A stretch of DNA of 64,000 bases. Source: Thermodesulfobacteriota bacterium. Its GTDB lineage: Bacteria; Desulfobacterota; GWC2-55-46. The stretch lies in assembly GCA_030583865.1 (NCBI GenBank), contig CP129479.1, forward strand, positions 384,744 to 448,743, written 5' to 3'. The notes beneath the pieces were generated by a model. It ran no database searches. It worked only from the letters and a program-made list of their open reading frames with translations, and was not told the origin of the DNA. Each line of letters begins with the position of its first letter. Position 1 is the first letter of the stretch. Positions 1 to 8,199 of this stretch are shown here, piece after piece. The position numbers and the translations under genes were made by a program.

Positions 1-345
1 GCCAAGAGGAGGAACGCCGGGTCCTACAGGCGGCTGCTCACGGAAAGCGCAGGGCTCATGTGGGAAAAGACCTGGGCCAAAAGCAATTTCTGGCATTGCA
101 CCATAAGGGCGGGGGAAGCGAGGCGGGAGGCCATTATCAGGCGCCTCTACGAAAAGGGCATACAGGTGAGGCCCCTGTGGAAGCCGGCCCACCTCCTTCC
201 CATGTACAGGGGGTGCCAGGCATACAGGATAGAGAGCGCGGAAGCGGCTTACAGGAGCTGCCTGAATATCCCGAGCGGGGTTGCGCTGAGAAAAGAGGAG
301 ATGGAGCGCGTGGCAGGGGAGATAAATAGCGCGCTCGGGGGTTGA
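1..345 (+). CDS. DegT/DnrJ/EryC1 aminotransferase, C-terminal part (LegC-like)
   Basis: The 5' end lies outside the window; 114 residues are visible. Fold-type I PLP sugar aminotransferases of the DegT/DnrJ/EryC1 family end in a small domain of this kind. The visible stretch VRPLWKPAHLLPMY resembles the active-site region of the LegC/PerA-type branch, which aminates a 4-keto sugar. The stop TGA at 343-345 is followed directly by the ATG of a NeuD-like gene, and neuB and neuC follow. This places the protein in a nonulosonic acid pathway, most simply as the C4 aminotransferase making a UDP- or GDP-linked bacillosamine-type precursor. The PLP-binding Lys is not in view, so substrate and integrity cannot be judged. 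Confidence 0.85.
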   Translation, partial: AKRRNAGSYRRLLTESAGLMWEKTWAKSNFWHCTIRAGEARREAIIRRLYEKGIQVRPLWKPAHLLPMYRGCQAYRIESAEAAYRSCLNIPSGVALRKEEMERVAGEINSALGG

Positions 346-975
346 ATGAAGGAGCGGCTGGTGCTCATAGGAGGCGGAGGCCACGCCAGGGTCCTTATGG
401 AGCTTATATCATTATCCGATTCTTTAGAGGTTGAGGCTGTGCTGGACCCCAATCTTGCGCCAGGTACGTTTGTTTCGGGCATAAAGGTGGCCGGAGGGGA
501 CGGGCTCCTTCCGGGGTTGTTTTCGCGCGGCGTCCGATACGCATGCGTGGCAGTAGGCAGCGTGAAAGACAACACAAGGCGCGCTTCGATCTATAAAAAG
601 CTCAAGGAGGCCGGATTCAGCCTGCCCCGTCTCATGCACCCGAAGGCATTTATTTCCGGAAGCGCGGACATAAACGAGGGCGCGCAGGTAATGGCGGCGG
701 CTGTGGTGCAGGCAGGTTCTTCAATCGGTGCTAACACCATCGTAAATTCCGGGGCCATAGTCGAGCACGACTGCAGGATAGGAAACCACGTGCACCTTTC
801 CCCGGGCTCGGTAATTTCCGGAGGCTCCGTAATAGAGGAGGGCGCGTTCGTGGGGGCCGGCGCGACTGTCATCCAGGGTGTGAGGGTCGGAGAGCGCGCA
901 ATAATTGCGGCAGGCGCGGTTGCAGTGGGTGATGTGGCGCCCGGCGTCCTTGTAAAGGGGGTGCCGGCAGCGTGA
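346..975 (+). CDS. neuD: NeuD-family sugar acetyltransferase (left-handed beta-helix)
   Basis: A 209-residue protein with an N-terminal PglD_N-like Rossmann half carrying GGGGHA at residues 9-14. From about residue 95 it has hexapeptide repeats of the left-handed beta-helix type, ending in the typical GVPAA. His141 in EHDCRIG matches the catalytic His region of PglD/NeuD enzymes. Family members acetylate an amino group of a UDP-sugar (PglD, LegH) or hydroxyls of sialic acid (NeuD) using acetyl-CoA. Between a LegC-like aminotransferase and neuB, an N-acetyltransferase role (LegH-like) is as likely as O-acetylation. The ATG directly abuts the upstream stop, so the two genes are translationally coupled. 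Confidence 0.85.
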   Translation: MKERLVLIGGGGHARVLMELISLSDSLEVEAVLDPNLAPGTFVSGIKVAGGDGLLPGLFSRGVRYACVAVGSVKDNTRRASIYKKLKEAGFSLPRLMHPKAFISGSADINEGAQVMAAAVVQAGSSIGANTIVNSGAIVEHDCRIGNHVHLSPGSVISGGSVIEEGAFVGAGATVIQGVRVGERAIIAAGAVAVGDVAPGVLVKGVPAA

Positions 976-1976
976 GCATATTCCTGATAGCGGAAGCGGG
1001 GGTGAACCATAACGGCAGCATTGAGATGGCGCTTCAAATGGTGGACGCTGCTGCGGATGCCGGGGCGGATGCGATCAAGTTCCAGACCTTCAGCGCGGAA
1101 AGGGTAGTAACGAGGCGCGCGGAAAAGGCCGCCTACCAGGTGAAGACTACCGATACTGGTTCGCAGCTTGAGCTGCTCAAGCGATACGAGCTGGATGAGA
1201 GAGCGCATCTCCGCTTGATAGGGCGCTGCCGTGAAAGGGGCATACGGTTCCTCTCGACCCCGTTCGACCTTGAGAGCATAGAGCTCCTTTCAAGCCTCGG
1301 GCTGGAACTATTTAAGGTCCCGTCAGGGGAGATAACGAATCTTCCATATTTGAGGAAGGTGGGCGGGCTTGGAAAGGAAGTAATCCTCTCGACAGGCATG
1401 TCGGAGCTGGACGAGGTAAGGGCGGCGATAGAGGCCCTTGCAGAATCAGGGACGCCGAAGGGGCGCATAGCCGCGCTCCACTGCAATAGCGAATACCCTA
1501 CCCCTATGGAAGACGCGAACCTCCGGGCAATGGCAACCATGAGGGAAGCCCTTAACGTAAAAGTCGGGTACTCGGACCATACGCCGGGCATTGAGGCGGC
1601 GCTGGCAGCAGCCGCGCTCGGGGCAGAGGTCATAGAGAAGCACTTTACCCTGGATAAAACGATGGAAGGGCCTGACCACAGGGCGTCCCTCGAACACGGC
1701 GAATTGAAGGCAATGGTCCTCGGCATAAGGAAAGTCGAGAAGGCGCTCGGGGACGGCATCAAAAGGCCCAGCCGGTCAGAGGGGGCGAATATCACGGCCC
1801 TCAGAAAGAGCATAGTCGCGGCCAGAGGCATAAAAAGAGGCGAGACGCTTTCCGAGGAGGCCATTACCGTCAAAAGGCCGGGGAGCGGCTTAAGCCCCAT
1901 GCTCTGGGACAGGGTCGTGGGCGGGCGCGCGAAGAGGGACTTCGCCCCTGACGAGCCCATAGAGGCAGAGGCTTAG
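972..1976 (+). CDS. neuB: N-acetylneuraminate/legionaminate synthase (NeuB/LegI family)
   Basis: A 334-residue protein of normal family length. The N-terminal TIM barrel carries AEAGVNHNG at residues 7-15, KFQTF at 36-40 and the later EKHFTLD. The last 55 or so residues form a SAF (antifreeze-like) domain. NeuB-type enzymes condense phosphoenolpyruvate with a 6-carbon amino sugar (ManNAc or 2,4-diacetamido-2,4,6-trideoxymannose) to give the nine-carbon acid. The GTG start overlaps the upstream stop in the form GTGA. The next gene is NeuC and a PtmE-like gene follows, so the legionaminic-type substrate is preferred over ManNAc, but that is context inference. The reaction is cytoplasmic. Confidence 0.93.
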   Translation: MSIFLIAEAGVNHNGSIEMALQMVDAAADAGADAIKFQTFSAERVVTRRAEKAAYQVKTTDTGSQLELLKRYELDERAHLRLIGRCRERGIRFLSTPFDLESIELLSSLGLELFKVPSGEITNLPYLRKVGGLGKEVILSTGMSELDEVRAAIEALAESGTPKGRIAALHCNSEYPTPMEDANLRAMATMREALNVKVGYSDHTPGIEAALAAAALGAEVIEKHFTLDKTMEGPDHRASLEHGELKAMVLGIRKVEKALGDGIKRPSRSEGANITALRKSIVAARGIKRGETLSEEAITVKRPGSGLSPMLWDRVVGGRAKRDFAPDEPIEAEA

Positions 1977-3137
1977 TTGCGCAATATTGCGGTAGTCACA
2001 GGCACGAGGGCCGAGTACGGGCTCCTCTACTGGATGATAAAGGGCATACACGAAGACAGCTCCCTTGAACTTGGCCTCATAGCTACAGGAATGCACCTTT
2101 CCCCGGAGTTCGGGCTTACGGTCACGGAAATCGAGACGGACGGCTTCCCCATAGCCGAGAAGGTGGAGATGCTTTTAAGCTCCGATACCGAGCACTCTAT
2201 AGCAGCGTCAATGGGCATCGGGGTCATGGGCTTTGCGAAGGCATACGAAAGGCTCAGGCCCGATATGGTCGTCCTTTTGGGAGACAGGTTCGAGGTGCTC
2301 TCGGCAGCTGCCGCCGCAGTGCCGTTCAGGATACCCATAGCCCACATACACGGCGGCGAATCGACCGAGAGCCTCATAGACGAGCAGATACGCCATGCCG
2401 TTACGAAGCTGAGCCATCTCCATTTCACCTCGACAGAGGCTTACAGGAATAGGGTGGTGCAGATGGGCGAGGACCCGGAAAATGTCATTTGCTCAGGCGC
2501 GCCGGGGCTGGAAAATATCCGGAGGCTCAGGCTCATGGGACGGGACGGGATTGAACGAGCGCTCGGGCTCCCGAAGGGCCGCGCAATCGGTGTGCTTACA
2601 TATCACCCGGTAACTCTCGACGAGGACCCTTCTGGCGGCCTTGGAGAGGTCCTTAAGGCCGTGTCGGTTTTAAATGGCGGCCTTTTCTGGGTGATAACGC
2701 TACCAAATGCGGACACCGGCGGGCGCGCCATATCCAAAGAGCTTGAGAGGTTTGCGGAAAGAAACCCGGATAAAGCCGTGTGCTTCCATTCGCTCGGAAG
2801 GGTGGCGTACCTGTCGCTTCTCAAGGCCGCCTCGGTCATGCTCGGCAATTCATCAAGCGGCATCATAGAGGCCCCATCTTTCGGCCTGCCCGTCGTAAAT
2901 ATCGGCGGCAGGCAGGGGGGGAGGATACGGGCCGCAAATGTGATAGACGCGGCGCCTGAAGCAGCAGGGATATTGAAGGCCCTTAAAAAGGCCCTTTCGC
3001 CGGGGTTCAGGGGGGCGCTCGCGGGACTTCAAAACCCTTACGGCAACGGGGACGCAAGCGGCAGGATAATCGAGGCCATCAAAGGGGCGCGGATTGAGTG
3101 GCTTTTAAAAAAGAGGTTCAGGGATCTGTCCGCGTGA
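1977..3137 (+). CDS. neuC: Hydrolysing UDP/GDP-GlcNAc-type 2-epimerase (NeuC/LegG family)
   Basis: A 386-residue GT-B-fold epimerase beginning with the family signature TGTRAEYG (residues 8-15) and carrying GNSSSGI near residue 290. NeuC/LegG enzymes hydrolyse the nucleotide from a 2-acetamido sugar while inverting C2, producing the free 6-carbon substrate for NeuB. The start is TTG, immediately after the neuB stop with no gap. Family identity is clear. Whether the donor is UDP-GlcNAc or UDP-/GDP-2,4-diacetamido-trideoxyglucose cannot be read from sequence, but the neighbouring PtmE-like gene favours a GDP-linked legionaminic route as in Campylobacter jejuni. Confidence 0.93.
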   Translation: MRNIAVVTGTRAEYGLLYWMIKGIHEDSSLELGLIATGMHLSPEFGLTVTEIETDGFPIAEKVEMLLSSDTEHSIAASMGIGVMGFAKAYERLRPDMVVLLGDRFEVLSAAAAAVPFRIPIAHIHGGESTESLIDEQIRHAVTKLSHLHFTSTEAYRNRVVQMGEDPENVICSGAPGLENIRRLRLMGRDGIERALGLPKGRAIGVLTYHPVTLDEDPSGGLGEVLKAVSVLNGGLFWVITLPNADTGGRAISKELERFAERNPDKAVCFHSLGRVAYLSLLKAASVMLGNSSSGIIEAPSFGLPVVNIGGRQGGRIRAANVIDAAPEAAGILKALKKALSPGFRGALAGLQNPYGNGDASGRIIEAIKGARIEWLLKKRFRDLSA

Positions 3138-4024
3138 TGAGGTATGTCTTCATAGGAGCGGTGGACTTCAGCGCGGCATGCCTTGAGACGATGCTCAGGA
3201 TGGGCCTCGATATGGCCGGCATATTCTGTCTTGAAAAAAGGGCTGCTTCCGTGAACAGCGATTACTCCGACCTGGGCGAGGTGGCAAGGAAGCACGGGAA
3301 ACCATGCAGGCACTTCAGAAGGATAAGGGACGAAGCAGAAAACATAAGGGCGCTTAAGCCGGATGTCATATTCGTCATGGGCCTGTCTCAGGTAATCCCG
3401 TCCGAGATACTCGGGATTCCATCTATCGGCACTATCGGGAGCCACCCGGCGCTTCTCCCCAGGAACAGGGGAAGGCACCCGATAATATGGGCCATCGCCA
3501 ACGGTCTTACGAATAGCGGCCTTACGCTCTTCTGGCTCGATAGCGGCATCGACACAGGCGACATATGGGCGCAAAGAGAGTTTGCAATCGGGCCTAATGA
3601 TGACGCCTCGATTGTCTACGACAGGGTAAAGGGGCTCGCCTCCGAGATGCTTGAGGCCCATATACCCGAGCTTGAGAAAGGGGTCGCGAGGAGTAGGCCG
3701 CAGGACGGCTCCTGTGCCAATACCCTGAGAAAAAGGACCGCGAAGGACGGCGAGATAGACTGGAGGATGGGGACAAAGAGGATATGCGACCTCATGAGGG
3801 CCCTTTACAGGCCGTATCCCGGAGCGCACTGCATGCACAACGGCAGGGAAGTGAAGGTGTGGAAAGGGAAGGAATTGAGGATAACCGGGGCTGCCCGTGA
3901 TTTCGAGCCCGGGAAGGTGCTTTCGTCTGAGAGCGGGAGCATAGTCGTAAAGACCGGGGACAGCGCGATAGAGCTTGTTGAGCACGGCTTTGAACGCCTT
4001 CCGTCCGCCGGAGAATACCTGTGA
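3137..4024 (+). CDS. Formyltransferase-family protein (probable sugar N-formyltransferase)
   Basis: A 295-residue protein with the formyl_trans_N fold, including HPALLPRNRG and DSGIDTGDIW, the region holding the catalytic Asp of Fmt and ArnA. A smaller C-terminal domain follows. Relatives transfer the formyl group of N10-formyl-tetrahydrofolate to an amino sugar. The catalytic triad is usually Asn-x-His...Asp; here His and Asp are present but the Asn position reads Gly (GSH), so the active site is variant. I chose the ATG at 3137, which shares its A with the upstream TGA; a GTG sits at 3134. It precedes a PIG-L deacetylase inside a nonulosonic acid operon, so it probably formylates an amino sugar there rather than Met-tRNA. 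Confidence 0.8.
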   Translation: MRYVFIGAVDFSAACLETMLRMGLDMAGIFCLEKRAASVNSDYSDLGEVARKHGKPCRHFRRIRDEAENIRALKPDVIFVMGLSQVIPSEILGIPSIGTIGSHPALLPRNRGRHPIIWAIANGLTNSGLTLFWLDSGIDTGDIWAQREFAIGPNDDASIVYDRVKGLASEMLEAHIPELEKGVARSRPQDGSCANTLRKRTAKDGEIDWRMGTKRICDLMRALYRPYPGAHCMHNGREVKVWKGKELRITGAARDFEPGKVLSSESGSIVVKTGDSAIELVEHGFERLPSAGEYL

Positions 4025-4686
4025 GGGTGCTTGTCATATCGCCCCATCCGGACGACGAGACCCTCGGCTGCGGCGGCACCCTTTTAAAGCACGCGGCAAG
4101 GGGCGATGAGCTATTCTGGATGATTGTAACCGGAATGTCGGCTGAGGCGGGGTTTGAAATAGAGCGGGTGAAAAGAAGGGACGGGGAGATAGCCGCCGTT
4201 TCGAAGGCATACGGGTTCAGGGAGGTAATAAGGCCGGGCTTTCCCGCTGCCGGGCTTGATACGGTCCCGAGAGCAGGGCTTATCAGGAGGCTCTCGGAGG
4301 CGTTCTCTGCCGTAAAGCCGGAAGCCATATATATCCCGCACCCGGGCGACATACATTCAGACCACAGGGCCGCCTCCGAAGCGGCGCTCTCGGCTGCAAA
4401 GGCGTTCAGATGCCCGTGGATACGGAGGATAGCGGCTTTCGAGACCCTTTCGGAGACGGAGTTCGCGCCGCCGCTCGTTGGGCGGGCCTTCCTGCCGAAC
4501 AGCTTCTCGGACGTGACCGGAGGCCTTGAACGGAAGATCGAGATAATGGAGACCTACGCCGGGGAGACGGCGGAGCACCCGTTCCCGAGGAGCAGGGACA
4601 GCATAAGGGCGCTTGCCGCCTTGAGGGGCGCTACCGCTGGCGTCAAGTACGCCGAGTCCTTCGTTGTATTGAAGGAGATATGGTGA
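4021..4686 (+). CDS. PIG-L/LmbE-family zinc N-deacetylase
   Basis: A 221-residue protein with the diagnostic zinc motif HPDDE at residues 9-13 and the second metal motif HSDH at 112-115. PIG-L family enzymes remove N-acetyl groups from GlcNAc-type sugars and related conjugates. The GTG start overlaps the formyltransferase stop by four bases, and the downstream PtmE-like gene overlaps in turn. The deacetylase-formyltransferase pairing suggests that an N-acetyl is removed and replaced by N-formyl on a sugar made in this operon. Alternatively it could deacetylate the GlcNAc precursor to GlcN before nucleotide activation. Family assignment is secure; the substrate is open. Confidence 0.88.
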   Translation: MRVLVISPHPDDETLGCGGTLLKHAARGDELFWMIVTGMSAEAGFEIERVKRRDGEIAAVSKAYGFREVIRPGFPAAGLDTVPRAGLIRRLSEAFSAVKPEAIYIPHPGDIHSDHRAASEAALSAAKAFRCPWIRRIAAFETLSETEFAPPLVGRAFLPNSFSDVTGGLERKIEIMETYAGETAEHPFPRSRDSIRALAALRGATAGVKYAESFVVLKEIW

Positions 4687-5765
4687 TGGACTCTCAGAAG
4701 GTCAAATCGCTTACCATAGGACCGGAGGCCACGATAAAAAATGCCATGCAGTGCCTGAACGACGCGGGCGAGAAGATACTCTTCGTTACGGACGAGCGGG
4801 GCGGCCTTATAGGGGTAGTCACGGACGGAGACATAAGAAGGGGCATAATCAACGGCCTCGACCTCTCGTCCCCGGTCGGGAAGGTGATGAGGCCGGATTT
4901 CATCTGCCTAAGCCGGGGGGTCCCTGACCTGAAAAAAAAGGCGAAGGCGCTGATGAAAAAGCACCTCATCGAATACGTGCCGGTCCTCAACCGGAACAGG
5001 GAGCTCGTTGACATAATCTCCTGGATCGAGTGCCTTAACGGGAACGGCAGGCCGCCGCAGGACATGCTCGGGCACCCTGTAGTCATAATGGCCGGGGGCA
5101 TGGGCACGAGGCTTGACCCCTTCACGAAAATACTCCCCAAGCCGCTTATCCCATACGGCAGCAAGCCCATAGTCGAGCACATCATGGACGGCCTGCACGA
5201 GTGGGGCTTTCACGAGTTCATACTAGTCCTCAATTACAAGAAAGAGGTCATAAAGCTCTATTTCGGGGAGAACAGACGTCAATACTCGGTCGAGTTCGTG
5301 GAGGAGGACGGGTTCTGCGGCACCGCGGGGGGCGTAAGCCTCTTGAAAGACAGATTGAAGAGCACATTCATACTCACGAACTGCGACACCATCCTCGAGA
5401 CCGACTACCGGGAGATACTCAGGTGGCATGGGGAGAAGGGCAACATGCTTACGATTATCGGCTCGCACAGGGAGGTTTCCATACCTTACGGCGTATTGAA
5501 CATGGCAAACGGCTCTTTCGTGGACATAAGGGAGAAGCCCAAGCTCGATTTCTTCATAAACACCGGCACATATGTGCTTGAGCCCGAGGTGCTCGACTTT
5601 CTCGAAAGGGGAGGGCACGCGGACATGGACTCTCTCATAACCCTGGCCAAGAAGAGGTATCCGGAAAAGGTGAGCGTTTTCCCGAGCTGGGGGAACTGGT
5701 TCGACATCGGCAAATGGGACGAATACAGGATGAGCCTCAAGAGGATGGAAAGCGTTGAGAACTGA
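4686..5765 (+). CDS. CBS-domain sugar-1-phosphate nucleotidyltransferase (PtmE-like)
   Basis: A 359-residue fusion. Residues 1-115 form two CBS repeats (GGLIGVVTDGDIRRG in the first). Residues 125-355 form an NTP_transferase domain with AGGMGTRLDPFTKILPKPL. The same architecture is found in PtmE of Campylobacter, a glucosamine-1-phosphate guanylyltransferase that starts the GDP-sugar legionaminic acid route. Two in-frame ATGs exist (4680 and 4686); the purine-rich GAAGGAGA at 4671-4678 is correctly spaced only for 4686. The CBS pair may bind a nucleotide and regulate activity. Guanylyl rather than uridylyl specificity is inferred from the architecture and the neuB/neuC context. Confidence 0.85.
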   Translation: MDSQKVKSLTIGPEATIKNAMQCLNDAGEKILFVTDERGGLIGVVTDGDIRRGIINGLDLSSPVGKVMRPDFICLSRGVPDLKKKAKALMKKHLIEYVPVLNRNRELVDIISWIECLNGNGRPPQDMLGHPVVIMAGGMGTRLDPFTKILPKPLIPYGSKPIVEHIMDGLHEWGFHEFILVLNYKKEVIKLYFGENRRQYSVEFVEEDGFCGTAGGVSLLKDRLKSTFILTNCDTILETDYREILRWHGEKGNMLTIIGSHREVSIPYGVLNMANGSFVDIREKPKLDFFINTGTYVLEPEVLDFLERGGHADMDSLITLAKKRYPEKVSVFPSWGNWFDIGKWDEYRMSLKRMESVEN

Positions 5766-6531
5766 AAAGGGCATCTTCTCGTGCGAGGGCAAGGCCGCGC
5801 TCGTGGCGGGAGGGTGCGGCCTCATAGGGAAAGCTGCGGCCGCCGCGCTCGCGAAAGCAGGCGCATACGTCATCGTCGCGGACACGGACAGGCGGGCTGG
5901 CAGGGCCTTGAGCGGGTCCCTGGGGTGCGGTTTTGTGAGGCTCGACATCGGGTCAGAGGCCTCCATAAGGGCGGGCTTAAGGGAGGCGGTGAGAAAGGCC
6001 GGGCGAATTGACATACTCGTGAACTCCGCGTATCCGAGGACAAAAGACTGGGGCCGGGAGCCCGAAAAGACCGCCTTCAATTCATGGAAGAGTAACGTGA
6101 ACAGGCATCTCGGAGGCTACTTTCTCCTGAGCCGCCTTGCATGCGAGGAAATGAAGGCAAGCGGCGGCGGAAGCGTCATAAGCATGGCCTCGGTATACGG
6201 CGTGGTCGGCCCGGATTTTTCGCTCTACTCAGGCACTGACATGACTATGCCCGCGGCGTATCCCGCGATAAAGGCCGGCGTACTCGGGTACACGAGATAC
6301 CTGGCGTCGAGCTACGGCGGACATAACATCAGGGTAAACGCGGTATCTCCCGGCGGCGTCCATAACGGCCAGCCGGCGTCCTTCGTGAGGAGGTACTCGG
6401 CAAAAGTGCCGCTCAAGAGGATGGCCGCTCCTGAAGACATATCCGGGGCGATCGTATTCCTTGCTTCAGACGCTGCAGGCTACATAACCGGGCAGAACCT
6501 TATAGTGGACGGAGGGCTTACGGCAGTATGA
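5755..6531 (+). CDS. Short-chain dehydrogenase/reductase (PtmA-like context)
   Basis: A 258-residue classical SDR. The glycine-rich cofactor loop GGCGLIG lies near residue 19, with a catalytic Ser in VISMASVYG and the YxxxK motif as YPAIK. The C-terminal GQNLIVDGGLT is typical of the family. It starts at TTG 5755, overlapping the PtmE-like gene by 11 bases. An SDR called PtmA accompanies ptmE in Campylobacter legionaminic acid clusters and has been linked to supply of the amino sugar precursor; this gene has the same neighbourhood. Reaction and substrate are not determined by the sequence. Confidence 0.82.
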   Translation: MRTEKGIFSCEGKAALVAGGCGLIGKAAAAALAKAGAYVIVADTDRRAGRALSGSLGCGFVRLDIGSEASIRAGLREAVRKAGRIDILVNSAYPRTKDWGREPEKTAFNSWKSNVNRHLGGYFLLSRLACEEMKASGGGSVISMASVYGVVGPDFSLYSGTDMTMPAAYPAIKAGVLGYTRYLASSYGGHNIRVNAVSPGGVHNGQPASFVRRYSAKVPLKRMAAPEDISGAIVFLASDAAGYITGQNLIVDGGLTAV

Positions 6532-7496
6532 GGGCTATTGTGGCGGGTTTCGGCTCAGCCGGGAAAAGGCACCTCTCGAACCTCCTCGATCTGGAGGGCA
6601 TGGAGGTGGTGACGGTCCTTACCTCGCGCTGCTCAGGAGAGTGGTCGGGCCCGCCGAGCATTAAGTTCATAGGCTCGATTGACAAGGTCGGTAAAAGGGG
6701 CGCGCCCTCGGGCGCGGACTTCGCGATACTCGCCAATGAAACGGGGAAGCACCTTGAAACTGCTGTCGCGCTCGCTGAGAGGGGTATAGACCTTTTTATC
6801 GAGAAGCCGCTTTCGCACAGCCTTGAAGGGGTCGAATCGCTCGTAGATGCGGTCAGGGAGAGCGGGGTTAGGGTCTTCATGGCTTATAACATGAGGTTCA
6901 TGGGAGCGATACGGAGGCTGAAGGAGGAGCTAAATAGGGGCGCCGTGGGTGCGCCGTATTTCGCGCGCATAGAGGCGGGGCTGTTCCTGCCGCATTGGAG
7001 GCCCGGGAGCGATTACAGGAAGGGCTACAGCGCGAGCAGGGAAAGGGGCGGAGGGGTGCACCTCGATCTCTCCCACGAGCTGGACTACATGCGTTTCCTT
7101 TTCGGCGACCCGCTCTCGTGGAAGACGGCCAGGGCGGGCGTAAGCTCCCTTGAGATAGACTCCGAGGACGTATTCGAGGGCATATACCGCTACGAGGACG
7201 GGTTCATCTGCAGCGTCCACCTCGACTATCTCCAGAGGCGGAAGACGAGAAAGATAATCGTCGTGGGCAGCCTCGGCAGGCTCGAATGCGACCTCGTCGA
7301 AGGGAGGATCGTCCTGGAGGCGAAAGGCAGGACGGAGCGGATAGAGGACGAGAGCCTCTTCGGCCTAGACGGCACATATAAGGACGAGCTTCGATACTTC
7401 CTCGGCGCGCTAAGTAGGGGCGAAGACCCGGAGCCCGGCCTCCACGACGGCATTGCCGTACTGAGACTATTGGAGGATTCGAGTGTACGGCAATAA
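6528..7496 (+). CDS. Gfo/Idh/MocA-family oxidoreductase
   Basis: A 322-residue NAD(P)-dependent oxidoreductase. The N-terminal Rossmann motif is GFGSAGKRH (about residues 7-15), with the family signature EKPLSHS near residue 92 and a C-terminal alpha/beta domain. Members oxidise or reduce sugar carbons, often C3 of UDP- or GDP-sugars. The gene overlaps the SDR by ATGA and the NeuA gene by 14 bases, so it belongs to the nonulosonic acid unit. A role in making or tailoring the amino sugar precursor is likely; the exact step is unknown. Confidence 0.83.
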   Translation: MRAIVAGFGSAGKRHLSNLLDLEGMEVVTVLTSRCSGEWSGPPSIKFIGSIDKVGKRGAPSGADFAILANETGKHLETAVALAERGIDLFIEKPLSHSLEGVESLVDAVRESGVRVFMAYNMRFMGAIRRLKEELNRGAVGAPYFARIEAGLFLPHWRPGSDYRKGYSASRERGGGVHLDLSHELDYMRFLFGDPLSWKTARAGVSSLEIDSEDVFEGIYRYEDGFICSVHLDYLQRRKTRKIIVVGSLGRLECDLVEGRIVLEAKGRTERIEDESLFGLDGTYKDELRYFLGALSRGEDPEPGLHDGIAVLRLLEDSSVRQ

Positions 7497-8199
7497 AAGG
7501 GTGCTCTGCGTCATACCTGCAAGGGGCGGGTCAAAGGGGCTCCCGGGAAAGAACGTCATGCTGCTCGCGGGAAGGCCGCTAATCGCCCACACCATAGGAC
7601 ACGCGCGCGGCTCCCGCTACATAGACAGGACTATCGTCTCGACGGAAGACCTCGATATCGCGAGGGTGGCGCTGGAAAACGGGGCGGAGATCCCCTTCCG
7701 GAGGCCCGCGGAGCTTGCGGCAGACGACAGCGGCACCCTGGACGTGCTCGCCCACGCTGTGGAGGCGATGGAGACCGGGCACGGGTGCTCTTTCGAGATA
7801 CTGGTGCTCCTGCATGCGACCGCGCCTCTAAGGAGGCCGGAGGACATAGACAACTGCATAGAGCTCCTTGCCGAAAAAGGCGCGGGGAACGTCTTCTCGG
7901 TCGCAAGGGCGCAGAGAAACCCCTATTTCAACATGGTTGAGACCAAGCCTGACGGCAGGGTGGGCCTCGTTAAGGACGGCTCTTTCACCACGCGGCAGGA
8001 CGCGCCTCCGGTATATGAGATGAACTCGTCCATCTACGTATGGCGGATGGAGAGGTTCAAAAAGGAGAGGAGCATATTCTCAGGCGGGAGCGCAATTTAC
8101 GAGATGCCGAGGGAGAGGTCGATAGATATTGACGACCGGCTTGATTTCAGGATGGCGGAGATGCTCATGGACGGGGAGGGCGCATGCCGGAGAGCGTGA
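7483..8199 (+). CDS. neuA: CMP-nonulosonate (acylneuraminate) cytidylyltransferase
   Basis: A 238-residue enzyme with the CMP-sialate synthetase signature IPARGGSKGLPGKN at residues 11-24. It also carries FSVARAQRNPYF in the acceptor-binding region and the C-terminal SIDIDDRLDF. It activates the nine-carbon acid made by NeuB with CTP so that glycosyltransferases can use it (NeuA/LegF/PtmB). Start is GTG, overlapping the upstream oxidoreductase. It is the first of three CTP-dependent sugar-acid transferases in the window; the others are at 8184 and 13406. It is the best candidate to serve the NeuB product because of its position. Confidence 0.9.
   Translation: MYGNKRVLCVIPARGGSKGLPGKNVMLLAGRPLIAHTIGHARGSRYIDRTIVSTEDLDIARVALENGAEIPFRRPAELAADDSGTLDVLAHAVEAMETGHGCSFEILVLLHATAPLRRPEDIDNCIELLAEKGAGNVFSVARAQRNPYFNMVETKPDGRVGLVKDGSFTTRQDAPPVYEMNSSIYVWRMERFKKERSIFSGGSAIYEMPRERSIDIDDRLDFRMAEMLMDGEGACRRA

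Noticed and set aside
3038-3985. Long minus-strand ORF (315 codons)
   Set aside because: Opposite the formyltransferase gene, no recognisable domain and no ribosome site; a shadow of GC-rich coding.
3137-4024. Methionyl-tRNA formyltransferase (fmt)
   Set aside because: The C-terminal tRNA-binding domain does not match, the Asn of the active site is absent, and the gene lies in a glycan operon without def.
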